Source: Streptomyces asoensis (GTDB lineage Bacteria > Actinomycetota > Actinomycetes > Streptomycetales > Streptomycetaceae). From it: a stretch of DNA of 64,000 nt. The notes beneath the pieces are model-generated. The model had not been told where the DNA came from. It worked only from the letters and a program-made list of their open reading frames with translations, and ran no database searches. Where the stretch lies: contig NZ_CP049838.1 in the NCBI RefSeq assembly GCF_013085465.1, positions 9,300,001 through 9,364,000 on the forward strand, written 5' to 3'. The translations under genes and the position numbers were made by a program. Below are positions 7,298 through 17,058 of this stretch, piece after piece (the stretch's first letter is position 1; each line of letters starts with the position of its first letter).

Positions 7298-8320
7298 TTG
7301 CTCGATGGCGCAGCGCCGACGGCACTACGCTGCCATGTCGTGCAGGAGACGCGCCTCGACATCGCTCGTATCCGGGCGGCTCGCCGGATGATCGACCCGG
7401 TTTTCCTCGACACTCCGCTCTACCGCTGCGAGGCGCTGGAGCCCTCCCTCGGGTGCACCGTGAGCATCAAGCTCGAAACGGCGAACCCCGTCCGGAGTTT
7501 CAAGGCCCGCGGCACCGAGGTCGTCGCGAGCCTGCTCGCCGACCATGGCCCCCGAGCCGTGGTGTGCGCCAGCGCGGGCAACCTCGGCCAAGCCCTCGCC
7601 TGGTCCGGTCGCGGCCGGGGGCTCGACGTGACCGTCGTGGCATCCCGCTGCGCGCCTGCGGCCAAGCTTGATCGCATCCGCGCGTTGGACGCCGGGTTGG
7701 AGCTGGTGGACGGCGACTTCGAGATGGCTCGCGAGCGGGCGGCGGCTGTCGCGCGGTACGACGGCATCCGGCTGGTCGAGGACAGTCTGGACATCGAGAC
7801 CTGCGAGGGCGCGGCGACCATCGGCCTGGAACTGGTGGACACCGTGCCGTCGTTCGACACCGTCCTGATCGCTCTCGGCGGCGGGGCCCTGGCCACCGGG
7901 GTGGGCCATGTGATGAAGGCCTTGGCACCCGAAGTCGAGGTGATCTGCGTCCAGCCGCTGGGCGCACCGGCGATGACCCACTCGTGGCGCCGACGGAGCG
8001 TCGTCACCACCGACTCGACCGACACCATCGCCGACGGGGTCGCCGGCCGGCGCCCCATCCCGGCCGTCCTGAACGACCTCCTCCTGGTCGCTGACGACGC
8101 CGTCCTGGTCGAGGAGGCGTCGATCATCGCCGGTATGAGGATGCTCCTCGACCACGCCGGCCTCGTCGTCGAACCGTCGGCCGCGCTCGGCATCGCGGCG
8201 ATCCTCGAAGACCGTGACCGCTTCGCCGGCCGGCACGTGGTCACCATCGTGTGCGGCAGCAACGTCGACGTGGACGCCTATCGCCGCTGGGTCGATGCGC
8301 CTCTCAGCCAGGGGCCTTGA
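7298..8320 (+). CDS. PLP-dependent threonine/serine dehydratase family enzyme
   Basis: A fold-type II PLP enzyme of about 340 residues, related to threonine dehydratase and serine racemase/dehydratase. The Schiff-base lysine is in SFKARG, the cofactor-ring and phosphate motifs are ASAGNLGQ and GGGALATG, and GSNVD near the C-terminus closes the cofactor site. No ACT regulatory domain follows, so it is the catabolic or broad-specificity type rather than biosynthetic IlvA. TTG 7298 has AGGAA 7 nt upstream; GTG 7340 in the same frame is an alternative that removes 14 residues with no family match. Convergent with the RNA-repair operon. Exact substrate unknown. Confidence 0.87.
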   Translation: MLDGAAPTALRCHVVQETRLDIARIRAARRMIDPVFLDTPLYRCEALEPSLGCTVSIKLETANPVRSFKARGTEVVASLLADHGPRAVVCASAGNLGQALAWSGRGRGLDVTVVASRCAPAAKLDRIRALDAGLELVDGDFEMARERAAAVARYDGIRLVEDSLDIETCEGAATIGLELVDTVPSFDTVLIALGGGALATGVGHVMKALAPEVEVICVQPLGAPAMTHSWRRRSVVTTDSTDTIADGVAGRRPIPAVLNDLLLVADDAVLVEEASIIAGMRMLLDHAGLVVEPSAALGIAAILEDRDRFAGRHVVTIVCGSNVDVDAYRRWVDAPLSQGP

Positions 8321-8451
8321 CACTTTCCCGCCCGGACGCCCCGCCCTCGACCCCCTGCCGGACCTCGAGGATCTGCTGCGCGGCGGGCGATGCGCCGTGC
8401 GCAGCCTTACGTGGACGCGGAAGTGCCCGGCGCGACGGCCGTCGTCGTACG

Positions 8452-11352
8452 TCAGCGCACGGTGGGAATCGCCCCGCCCTCGACCCATGTCACCCGCACG
8501 CCCGGCAGGCCGGTGCCCCACCGTCCGGCGATGCCCGCGAGCCGCTCCGCGTCGAGCGGTGTGTGCCCCAGCCCGATGGCGTAGCGCGCGCTCGCGGGTC
8601 CCTCGGCGGACGTGGGCCCGGGGGCCAGGGGCCGCGGCCAGGCGTGCGCGTCCTGCACCCCCGCCTCCTCCAGCGCCCTGAGCAGCGCGCGCATACGTCC
8701 GCGTACGCGCCCGTTGAGCTCGTCGAAGACCTCCTCCTGCCGGCGCGGGACCGTCACGACGGCCCATGCCGCGTGCCGTCGGTGCAGGGGCGGCGGGCAG
8801 AGGAGCTCGGGCCAGGGATCCGTCCCGGAGGCGGCCGCGGCCTCCACTGTCTCCCAGGCCCTGTAGAGCTCCTGACTCAGCAGGTCCCGGCCGTGTGGGC
8901 CGACCTGTTCGGTGCAGGAGCGCACGGGAGCGCTGGGCGTCAGCACGGTCACGGCCGCGTCGGTCTCGCGACCCTCCGGGGTGAGACCGACGGGCTCCCG
9001 CCAGTCCCACGCGGCCCAAGTGCCGAAGAACCGTCGCAGCAGCTCGCCGGAGTCCACGAGGTCCGGGGACCGGCGGACCGTGAGGGCCGCGAGCACCGCC
9101 CACGCCACTCCGGGCAGGCCGCCGAAGGGTGCCCCGTCCAGGCCGCGGGCCCGCGCCCACGCCTTCACTCCTCGTGCCAGCACCACGAATTGCGGCCTTC
9201 GGTGGGCGCCCACGGCCGTCAGGACAGCCTCCGCGTCGGAGACCGAGCTGAGCGCGATCGCCGCGGCCTCCCCCAGTTCGGCCCGCCGGGCCGTCGCGTC
9301 CTTCGCCGGCATCGACCCCGTGGCCACGACCACCAGATCCACGTCGAGCCCGCCGACGTGGAACCGCAGCCCCGGCACGCGCGCGCCGACGACCTCCCGC
9401 ATCCGCTCGGCGCCCGGCAGCGCCGCCGTGACCCGCTCCCGCACGGCCGCGAGGTCCACGGCGCCGGGCAGCGCCGCGACGACGTCCACATCGGATCCGG
9501 CAAGCGCGCAGCCCAGGTGCCGCGACCCCGCGAGGCGGACGACACCCTCGCCGAGCGCGTCCGTCAGGCGCCGCACGACCTGCTCGGCCGCCGCGTCGTC
9601 CGTGGCGGGCAGGACGGCCGCGTCGGCGGCGGGCGCGGCCCACTCCTCCCACCCCCGGTCGGGCCGGCCGAGGGCGGGCTCGGGGAGCCACCGCACCTCG
9701 CCGGTGCCGAGGGCGACCGTGGCCCGCGGTCGCATCGGTTCGTCGCCCCGCCGGGACAGCAGGACCAGTTCGCCGATCCGCGCGCTCATCGGGGAGAGAC
9801 GGGCCGCGCAGTCGACGGCGACGGCCTGCGGGTCGCCGGTCCGGCCGAGGCTCAGGTGCGGGGTGAATCCGTCGTGGCGTCCGCGACAGCGCGGGAAGCG
9901 CCGCTCGAGTGCCTGCCACAGCTCCGCCCACGGCGTGTCGTCGTCGGCCGCCGGGTCCAGCCACACCGTGGCGCCGTCCCGGTGGCCGAAGGTGTGCAGC
10001 CCCTCCAGCCGCGCGGTGAACGGCGCGACCTGCGCGGCCGCCGTGGCCAGCAGCGGGGCCGCCCGCTCGAAGTCCGACTCGGGGACGAACCCGAACAGCA
10101 CGTTCACGTGCGGCGGCCAGCGCCGGATCTGCACGTCGTGGTCGCGGCGCACGTCCTGGACCGCCGGCCACAGTTCGCGCGGAGGGACCCAGGCCAGTGC
10201 CGTACGAGGTGTCGGCGCGACGTCGAGCACGTCGACGGGCGCGTCGGCGCCGCAGTGCAGGTCGGCGGCGACCCCGTAGTGGTCGGAGACGTACAGCCCC
10301 GCCGTGGTGGGCGCGTCGCCCAGCAGTGCCGCCCCGGTGACGCGCGGACCGTCGCCGGGGCGGACGAAGACGCGGTCGAGACGGGAGACGCGGCCCGACA
10401 GGGACGAGACGGCGGCCAGCGGATTGACGCCGGGATCGAAGGTGGGCGTGTGATCGTGCGGCCCGTGCGTCTCGGTCCAGGCGTCGCGCATGCCGAGCGT
10501 GCGCGCCGGGCCGAGGCCGCCGTCGTTGAAGTCGCCGACCAGGACCAGGCCGCCCGCCACACCGGACAGCCCCTCGGCGAGCCGGGTCAGTTCGGCGCCG
10601 CGCCGGGTCGGCCCGTCCTCGGAATGGTCGCTCGTCAGATGGGTGGCGGCCACGGTCAGCGGTCCGGACACCGTGTCCACGACGACGGCGGTGACCGCCT
10701 TGTGGTGGCCGAGGACGTGCAGGGCCGCCTCCCGCACCGGCAGCCGACTGAGCAGGAGGAGACCGCAGTCGTCGACGTCCTTCCCGTAGGGGTCGGTGCC
10801 GACGGTGTAGTGGGTTCGTACCCACGCGGCGTCCAGCAGCATGGCCAGCAGCTCCGCCTCGACCTCCTGGAGGGCGATGACGTCCGCGTCGGCGCGCTCG
10901 AGCGCCTCCAACAGCAGCGGGCGGCGCAGGGCGGTGTCGATGCGGTCGCTGTCGTAGCGGTCCCACAGGGTGTTCCAGGTCAGCACCCGTACCCGGTCCC
11001 GCCCCGTCTCCCCCTGGGCGGACGCCGCGGGCATCCAACGGCCGGCGGACGCGTCCCACGCGTGCGGCGGCCGTGCCGTGAAGAAGGGCGCCCGCAGCCG
11101 CCGTGCCTCGCGGACCCGGCCGGCGCCGGACGCGTCGACGCGGTCCACGCCCGTGGCGCGGTCCCACACGACCTCGCCGTCCGCCTCCACGAACAGCACC
11201 CGGTGCCACGGGATCTCGCCGCCCGGCACGAACATCGGCAGCGGCACCCGCTTGGGCGCCGCGCCGCGCTGGTTGACGCCGAGCACGAACCGCGCGGGGT
11301 CGAAGCGGGGGTCCCAGCGCACGCGGTGATAGATCTCCTCGCTGGTACGCAT
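8452..11352 (-). CDS. Multidomain RNA-repair protein: MJ1316(DUF504)-EEP-2H-nucleotidyltransferase
   Basis: A 966-residue fusion of RNA-end enzymes. Residues 1-78 resemble the MJ1316/DUF504 domain proposed to recognise cyclic-phosphate RNA ends (TSEEIYHRVRWDPRF). Residues 118-370 form an endonuclease/exonuclease/phosphatase fold (Asn127 in LTWNT, Glu163 in LQEVE, GDFND at 273-277, SDH at 356-358). Residues 383-560 are a 2H phosphoesterase with HVN at 415-417 and HLS at 499-501. Residues 580-860 are a poly(A)-polymerase-like nucleotidyltransferase (GS at 609-610, SDVD at 620-623, third carboxylate in LDVDL). The last 110 residues are unassigned. The ATG shares one base with the stop of the ligase-kinase gene, so the two are coupled. 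The longer open frame upstream is the shadow of that gene. Confidence 0.88.
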   Translation of the reverse strand: MRTSEEIYHRVRWDPRFDPARFVLGVNQRGAAPKRVPLPMFVPGGEIPWHRVLFVEADGEVVWDRATGVDRVDASGAGRVREARRLRAPFFTARPPHAWDASAGRWMPAASAQGETGRDRVRVLTWNTLWDRYDSDRIDTALRRPLLLEALERADADVIALQEVEAELLAMLLDAAWVRTHYTVGTDPYGKDVDDCGLLLLSRLPVREAALHVLGHHKAVTAVVVDTVSGPLTVAATHLTSDHSEDGPTRRGAELTRLAEGLSGVAGGLVLVGDFNDGGLGPARTLGMRDAWTETHGPHDHTPTFDPGVNPLAAVSSLSGRVSRLDRVFVRPGDGPRVTGAALLGDAPTTAGLYVSDHYGVAADLHCGADAPVDVLDVAPTPRTALAWVPPRELWPAVQDVRRDHDVQIRRWPPHVNVLFGFVPESDFERAAPLLATAAAQVAPFTARLEGLHTFGHRDGATVWLDPAADDDTPWAELWQALERRFPRCRGRHDGFTPHLSLGRTGDPQAVAVDCAARLSPMSARIGELVLLSRRGDEPMRPRATVALGTGEVRWLPEPALGRPDRGWEEWAAPAADAAVLPATDDAAAEQVVRRLTDALGEGVVRLAGSRHLGCALAGSDVDVVAALPGAVDLAAVRERVTAALPGAERMREVVGARVPGLRFHVGGLDVDLVVVATGSMPAKDATARRAELGEAAAIALSSVSDAEAVLTAVGAHRRPQFVVLARGVKAWARARGLDGAPFGGLPGVAWAVLAALTVRRSPDLVDSGELLRRFFGTWAAWDWREPVGLTPEGRETDAAVTVLTPSAPVRSCTEQVGPHGRDLLSQELYRAWETVEAAAASGTDPWPELLCPPPLHRRHAAWAVVTVPRRQEEVFDELNGRVRGRMRALLRALEEAGVQDAHAWPRPLAPGPTSAEGPASARYAIGLGHTPLDAERLAGIAGRWGTGLPGVRVTWVEGGAIPTVR

Positions 11353-13073
11353 CAGACGTCCTCCCCGTCCAGTGTGCCGTCGCGGTCCTCCACGGTCCCG
11401 TCCGCGCCCACGTACCAGGTGCGGTGCGCCTGACCGGGATAGGGCGGTACGAACCGGCGCAGTTGGCCCGCGAGCACGTCCGCCGGCACCGGATGCGCGC
11501 GCGTGGCGTTGCGGCGCAGCAGCTCGTCCTCGTCGGCGAGCACCACGGCGTGCGTGACCAGCGCGTCCCGGCGTCGCGCCACGGAGTGCACCAGGGATCG
11601 CTGGTGCGGGTTGAGCGACGTGGCGTCCCACACCACCGTGCCACCGGCGCCGAGCGCTCCGTCCAGCCGCTCCAGCCCCTCCCGCAGCACCTCTGCGTTG
11701 GCCTTCTGGTCCGCCCGCGAGCCACGCGCCGCACGCAGCCCGTCCAGTTCGACGCGCGCCGAAACGTCCTTGAGTCGCGCCGCGAAGGCGCTCTTGCCGC
11801 TGCCCGACGGCCCCACGAGGTGCACCAGCCGCGGGAAATCCCCGCTCCGCCACCGCCACGTCGCCGCGACGGCCTCCTCCACCGTGGAGACCCGCCCCTG
11901 CGCGTACAGCTCCCGGGCCTCCGCCCAGCACCGGTCCCCGACTGCACCGCCGATCGCTTCCGCCGCCAGCGCCTGGCGCAGCCCGTCCCTCAGCGGCCCG
12001 AGCGGCGTCTCGCCGAGCAGCCCGGCCTCCTCCGCGTGCAGAGCCGACCACTGCGTCTGCTCCCGCGCCTGCTCTTCCCCCGCGACCGCCCCCGCCACGG
12101 CGTGCAGCACCGCCAGGTCGGCCGCGAACGACATCCGCGCGAGTCCGGCCCGGCGCTCCGCGTCCGGGTACGGCCGGTGCACGGCGGTGTGCAGCCCCAC
12201 CAGGTCGGCGACCCGCCTGGCGAGCGGCACTCCCAGGGGCCCGGCGGCGCGGCTCATCAGCCACGCCCGTCGCGTGCGGTGCAGCAGCGCGGCGAGCACC
12301 CCCGCGAGCCGCGCCTCCCCGCTTCGCCCCAGCGCGTCCAGCCGCGCACCCACCTCGGCGGCGGCGTCCGCGTCGCCGTCCGCCACGCCCACGTGCCCGG
12401 CCAGCGCCACCGCGTCCGGCGCCGCCCCGGACCGCACGGCCCACAGCGCGGCCGCCGGTCCGAGCCCGTTGGCGACGACCGCCGCGTGCATCCAGTGCGT
12501 CCCCGTCGTGACGTGCCCGGGCCGCACCCACTTGGCGACCCGCCCGGCGAAGTCCTCCCGCGCGAAGCCCTCGACGGTGCGTACGACGTAACCCTCCTGC
12601 CGCCCGGTCTCCACCCGCAGCCGCCGCAGCGCCCGCTCGTCGAACGTCCCCCGCCACAGCACCGGCGGCGCCGGCACGCCCAGCCCACTCAGGAACCGCA
12701 CGGTCTCGTCCCAGCCCAGGCACCGGTCGCGTTCGTCCCACACGGAGAACCCGTAGAAGTAGCTGTCCAGGACGTCGTACGGGATCGAGTGCCGCGCGTA
12801 CAGGTTCTCTCCGCAGACCCGCCACCCCGCCGGTATCCGCGCTCCCACCCGCCCATGCAGGGCCTTGACCCACGCTCGCGACGGATGGTGCGCGGAATCC
12901 AGCGAGCGGGCATGCAGCCCGTCCGCGTACAGGGTCGTGTTCTCCCCGTCGAGCTTCTCGCTGACGACGATCTCCCGCCCGACGAACCCGCCCAGACCGC
13001 CGGCCCGCACATCGTCCGCGGAAAAGCCCGGTGACCAGGGCACATGTGGGGTTCGGGGGTAGGAGGCGCGCAT
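11352..13073 (-). CDS. RNA ligase - helical linker - polynucleotide kinase fusion
   Basis: A 573-residue repair protein. Residues 1-200 are a nucleotidyltransferase-superfamily RNA ligase: motif I EKLDG (Lys40 is the expected AMP-accepting lysine), YFYGFSVWD as motif III, EGYVVR (160-165) as motif IV and VAKWVR (179-184) as motif V. Residues 200-410 are an Ala/Arg-rich helical region. Residues 415-555 are a P-loop kinase of the polynucleotide-kinase type (GPSGSGKS at 421-428, then DGLRAARGS and VVWDATSLNPHQR), which would phosphorylate 5'-OH ends. With its partner it covers end recognition, end healing and sealing of broken RNA. Start ATG 13071-13073 lies 7 nt after a TATAGT box, so the mRNA may be leaderless. 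Confidence 0.88.
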   Translation of the reverse strand: MRASYPRTPHVPWSPGFSADDVRAGGLGGFVGREIVVSEKLDGENTTLYADGLHARSLDSAHHPSRAWVKALHGRVGARIPAGWRVCGENLYARHSIPYDVLDSYFYGFSVWDERDRCLGWDETVRFLSGLGVPAPPVLWRGTFDERALRRLRVETGRQEGYVVRTVEGFAREDFAGRVAKWVRPGHVTTGTHWMHAAVVANGLGPAAALWAVRSGAAPDAVALAGHVGVADGDADAAAEVGARLDALGRSGEARLAGVLAALLHRTRRAWLMSRAAGPLGVPLARRVADLVGLHTAVHRPYPDAERRAGLARMSFAADLAVLHAVAGAVAGEEQAREQTQWSALHAEEAGLLGETPLGPLRDGLRQALAAEAIGGAVGDRCWAEARELYAQGRVSTVEEAVAATWRWRSGDFPRLVHLVGPSGSGKSAFAARLKDVSARVELDGLRAARGSRADQKANAEVLREGLERLDGALGAGGTVVWDATSLNPHQRSLVHSVARRRDALVTHAVVLADEDELLRRNATRAHPVPADVLAGQLRRFVPPYPGQAHRTWYVGADGTVEDRDGTLDGEDV

Positions 13074-13080
13074 GGCCGCC

Positions 13081-13111
13081 ACTATAGGAGCGCGGAAACG
13101 ACCTGCTCCAA
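13081..13111 (-). promoter_or_regulatory. Candidate leaderless promoter of the RNA-repair operon
   Basis: On the minus strand TATAGT (13086-13081) sits 7 nt before the ATG of the ligase gene, and TTGGAG lies 19 bp further upstream. A start site 7 nt after the -10 box would fall on the ATG itself, matching the absence of any visible Shine-Dalgarno sequence. This is an inference from spacing. Confidence 0.4.
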
Positions 13112-13246
13112 CGGAATATCGACCGGCGGCGATCCCGGTCCGGTCGAACCGGCCACCGTGCCCATCTGTTCCACCCGGGTGTACCCCGCGTCGGGCAGCT
13201 CGAGATTCCCCGAACAGGGTTTCGGGCAGCATGTGATCATGCCGAC

Positions 13247-13825
13247 ATGGCACCTGGTCGGATCATCTTCCTCAACGGCACCTCCAGCTCGGGGAAGTCG
13301 AGCATCGCCCGAGAGCTCCTGGACATCCTGGACGACGGCGTGTTCTTCCACATGGCGGTCGACGGCTTCAACGCGATGCGCAGCAAGCGGGAGCTCGAGG
13401 CCGAGGAGCTCGAAGCCGCGCTCCGGCGCACACGGATGGGCTTTCACCGCTCGATCGCCGCCATGGCCGCTGCGGGCAACGACATCGTGGTCGACCATGT
13501 GCTGAGCGAGCCGTGGCGGCTGCTCGACTGCCTGACGGTGCTGCGGCCCGAGGACGTACTGTTCGTCGGCGTCCACTGCCCGCTGGACGAACTGGTCCGC
13601 CGTGAGCTGGCCCGGGGGGACCGTCCGCCGGGCCTCGCAGCGCACCAGTACGACCGGGTCCACGCCCACGACGACTACGACCTGGAGTGCGACACCGGCG
13701 CGGCAGACCCACGCGAATGTGCGCAGCACATCAAGGACTTCCTCCCGCGTCGACCCAGCCCCACCGCCTTCACCCGCCTTCGTCGACGACACCTGACAGG
13801 CAGCCAGGAAGTGCTGACGGCGTGA
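13247..13825 (+). CDS. Chloramphenicol 3-O-phosphotransferase-like kinase
   Basis: A 192-residue P-loop kinase matching the chloramphenicol phosphotransferase (CPT) family, which inactivates the drug by phosphorylating its primary hydroxyl in the producer S. venezuelae. The Walker A motif is GTSSSGKSS at residues 11-19 and the family's catalytic Asp is visible as Asp39 in MAVDGFN; NDIVVDHVLSE and ARGDRPPG follow as expected. Many non-producing Streptomyces carry CPT-like genes whose true substrate is unknown, so resistance is not assured. The gene is divergent from the RNA-repair operon and followed by a strong hairpin. Confidence 0.88.
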   Translation: MAPGRIIFLNGTSSSGKSSIARELLDILDDGVFFHMAVDGFNAMRSKRELEAEELEAALRRTRMGFHRSIAAMAAAGNDIVVDHVLSEPWRLLDCLTVLRPEDVLFVGVHCPLDELVRRELARGDRPPGLAAHQYDRVHAHDDYDLECDTGAADPRECAQHIKDFLPRRPSPTAFTRLRRRHLTGSQEVLTA

Positions 13826-13865
13826 GGCACACCCTCTCGGTCTGCTCGGCCTGCCAGGCCTGCCA

Positions 13866-13890
13866 GGCCTGCTCGGGGTGCGAGCAGGCC
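13866..13890. terminator. Bidirectional terminator hairpin
   Basis: A perfect 9-bp stem, GGCCTGCTC (13866-13874) with GAGCAGGCC (13882-13890), around the loop GGGGTGC. It fills the 66-bp gap between the convergent CPT-like gene and meaB. No T-tract follows, as is common for actinobacterial terminators. Confidence 0.75.
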
Positions 13891-13891
13891 C

Positions 13892-14878
13892 TCAGTTCTC
13901 CTCTCCGCCGAACACCTTCAGGATGCGCTCCGCGGCCAGTGTGGCCGTCAACTCGCCGTCCCTGACCTGTTGTTCGAGGGCGGGTGCCAGGGCCCGGACC
14001 GCCGGGGCGGCGTGCAGGCGGCCGAGGAGTTCGTCGCGGACCATGGACCAGGTCCAGTCGACCTGTTGCTCACGGCGCTTGGCGGCGAGCCGGCCGGTGG
14101 AGTCGAGCAGGGTGCGGTGCTGTTCGAGGCGGTCCCAGACGGTGTCCAGGCCGGCCACCTCGCGGGCGCTACAGCTGAGGACCGGTGGGGTCCAGGCGGC
14201 GTCCTGGCCGTGCATGAGCCGCAGGGCGCCCGCCAGTTCCCGTGCCGCGGCGCGGGCGTCGCGCTCGTGCGGGCCGTCGGCCTTGTTGACGGCGATCACG
14301 TCGGCCAGTTCCAGGACGCCCTTCTTGATGCCCTGGAGCTGGTCGCCGGTGCGGGCGAGGGTGAGCAGCAGGAAGGAGTCGACCATGTTGGCGACCGCGG
14401 TCTCCGACTGGCCGACGCCGACCGTCTCCACCAGGACCACGTCGTAGCCCGCGGCCTCCATCACCACGATCGACTCGCGCGTCGCCTTGGCGACCCCGCC
14501 CAGCGTGCCCGAGGTCGGGGAGGGGCGGACGAAGGCCGCCGGGTCGACGGCCAGGCGTTCCATCCGCGTCTTGTCGCCGAGGATCGAGCCGCCGGTGCGG
14601 CTGGAGGACGGGTCGACGGCGAGCACCGCGACCCGGTGGCCGAGCGCGGTGAGCATCGTGCCGAACGCGTCGATGAACGTCGACTTGCCCACGCCCGGCA
14701 CCCCGCTGACGCCGATCCGCCGCGCCTTACCGCTGTGCGGAAGCAGCTCGGTCAGCAACCCCTGGGCCAGCGCCCGGTGATCGGGCCGGGTGGACTCGAC
14801 CAGCGTGATCGCACGGGCCACCAGGGCCCGCTTGCCGTCGAGTACACCCTTCACATACGTGTCGAGGTCGATGGCCAT
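13892..14878 (-). CDS. meaB: Methylmalonyl-CoA mutase-associated GTPase MeaB
   Basis: A 328-residue G3E-family GTPase that escorts adenosylcobalamin into methylmalonyl-CoA mutase and protects or reactivates it. The Walker A motif reads GVPGVGKST, the switch/Walker B region DPSSSRTGGSILGDKTRM, the Mg-binding segment ETVGVGQSE, and the base-specificity motif NKAD. Start ATG 14876-14878; the open frame continues far upstream only as a shadow of mutB. It lies 5 bp after mutB in the order mutA-mutB-meaB, the standard set for the propionyl-CoA/methylmalonyl-CoA pathway. Confidence 0.96.
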   Translation of the reverse strand: MAIDLDTYVKGVLDGKRALVARAITLVESTRPDHRALAQGLLTELLPHSGKARRIGVSGVPGVGKSTFIDAFGTMLTALGHRVAVLAVDPSSSRTGGSILGDKTRMERLAVDPAAFVRPSPTSGTLGGVAKATRESIVVMEAAGYDVVLVETVGVGQSETAVANMVDSFLLLTLARTGDQLQGIKKGVLELADVIAVNKADGPHERDARAAARELAGALRLMHGQDAAWTPPVLSCSAREVAGLDTVWDRLEQHRTLLDSTGRLAAKRREQQVDWTWSMVRDELLGRLHAAPAVRALAPALEQQVRDGELTATLAAERILKVFGGEEN

Positions 14879-14883
14879 GGGGC

Positions 14884-17057
<2,174 letters not shown>

Positions 17058-17058
<1 letters not shown>

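Noticed and set aside
7189..7671. Plus-strand ORF whose ATG directly follows GGAGGAG
   Set aside because: The purine-rich sequence touches the start codon with no spacing, and most of the frame overlaps the dehydratase gene out of frame. The motif is better explained as one arm of the inverted repeat at 7173-7209.
7325..11947. 1540-residue open frame on the minus strand
   Set aside because: It is a GC-rich shadow frame, full of Arg, Gly, Ala and Pro runs, antisense to the dehydratase gene and out of frame with the RNA-repair genes.
13247..13825. CPT-like gene as evidence of a chloramphenicol cluster
   Set aside because: No chloramphenicol biosynthetic genes are nearby, and CPT-like genes are common in non-producers.
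13826..13891. Short CTGCCAGGC repeats suggestive of a CRISPR or minisatellite
   Set aside because: Only two to three partial copies without spacers; the segment forms a terminator hairpin instead. No CRISPR array was found anywhere in the window.
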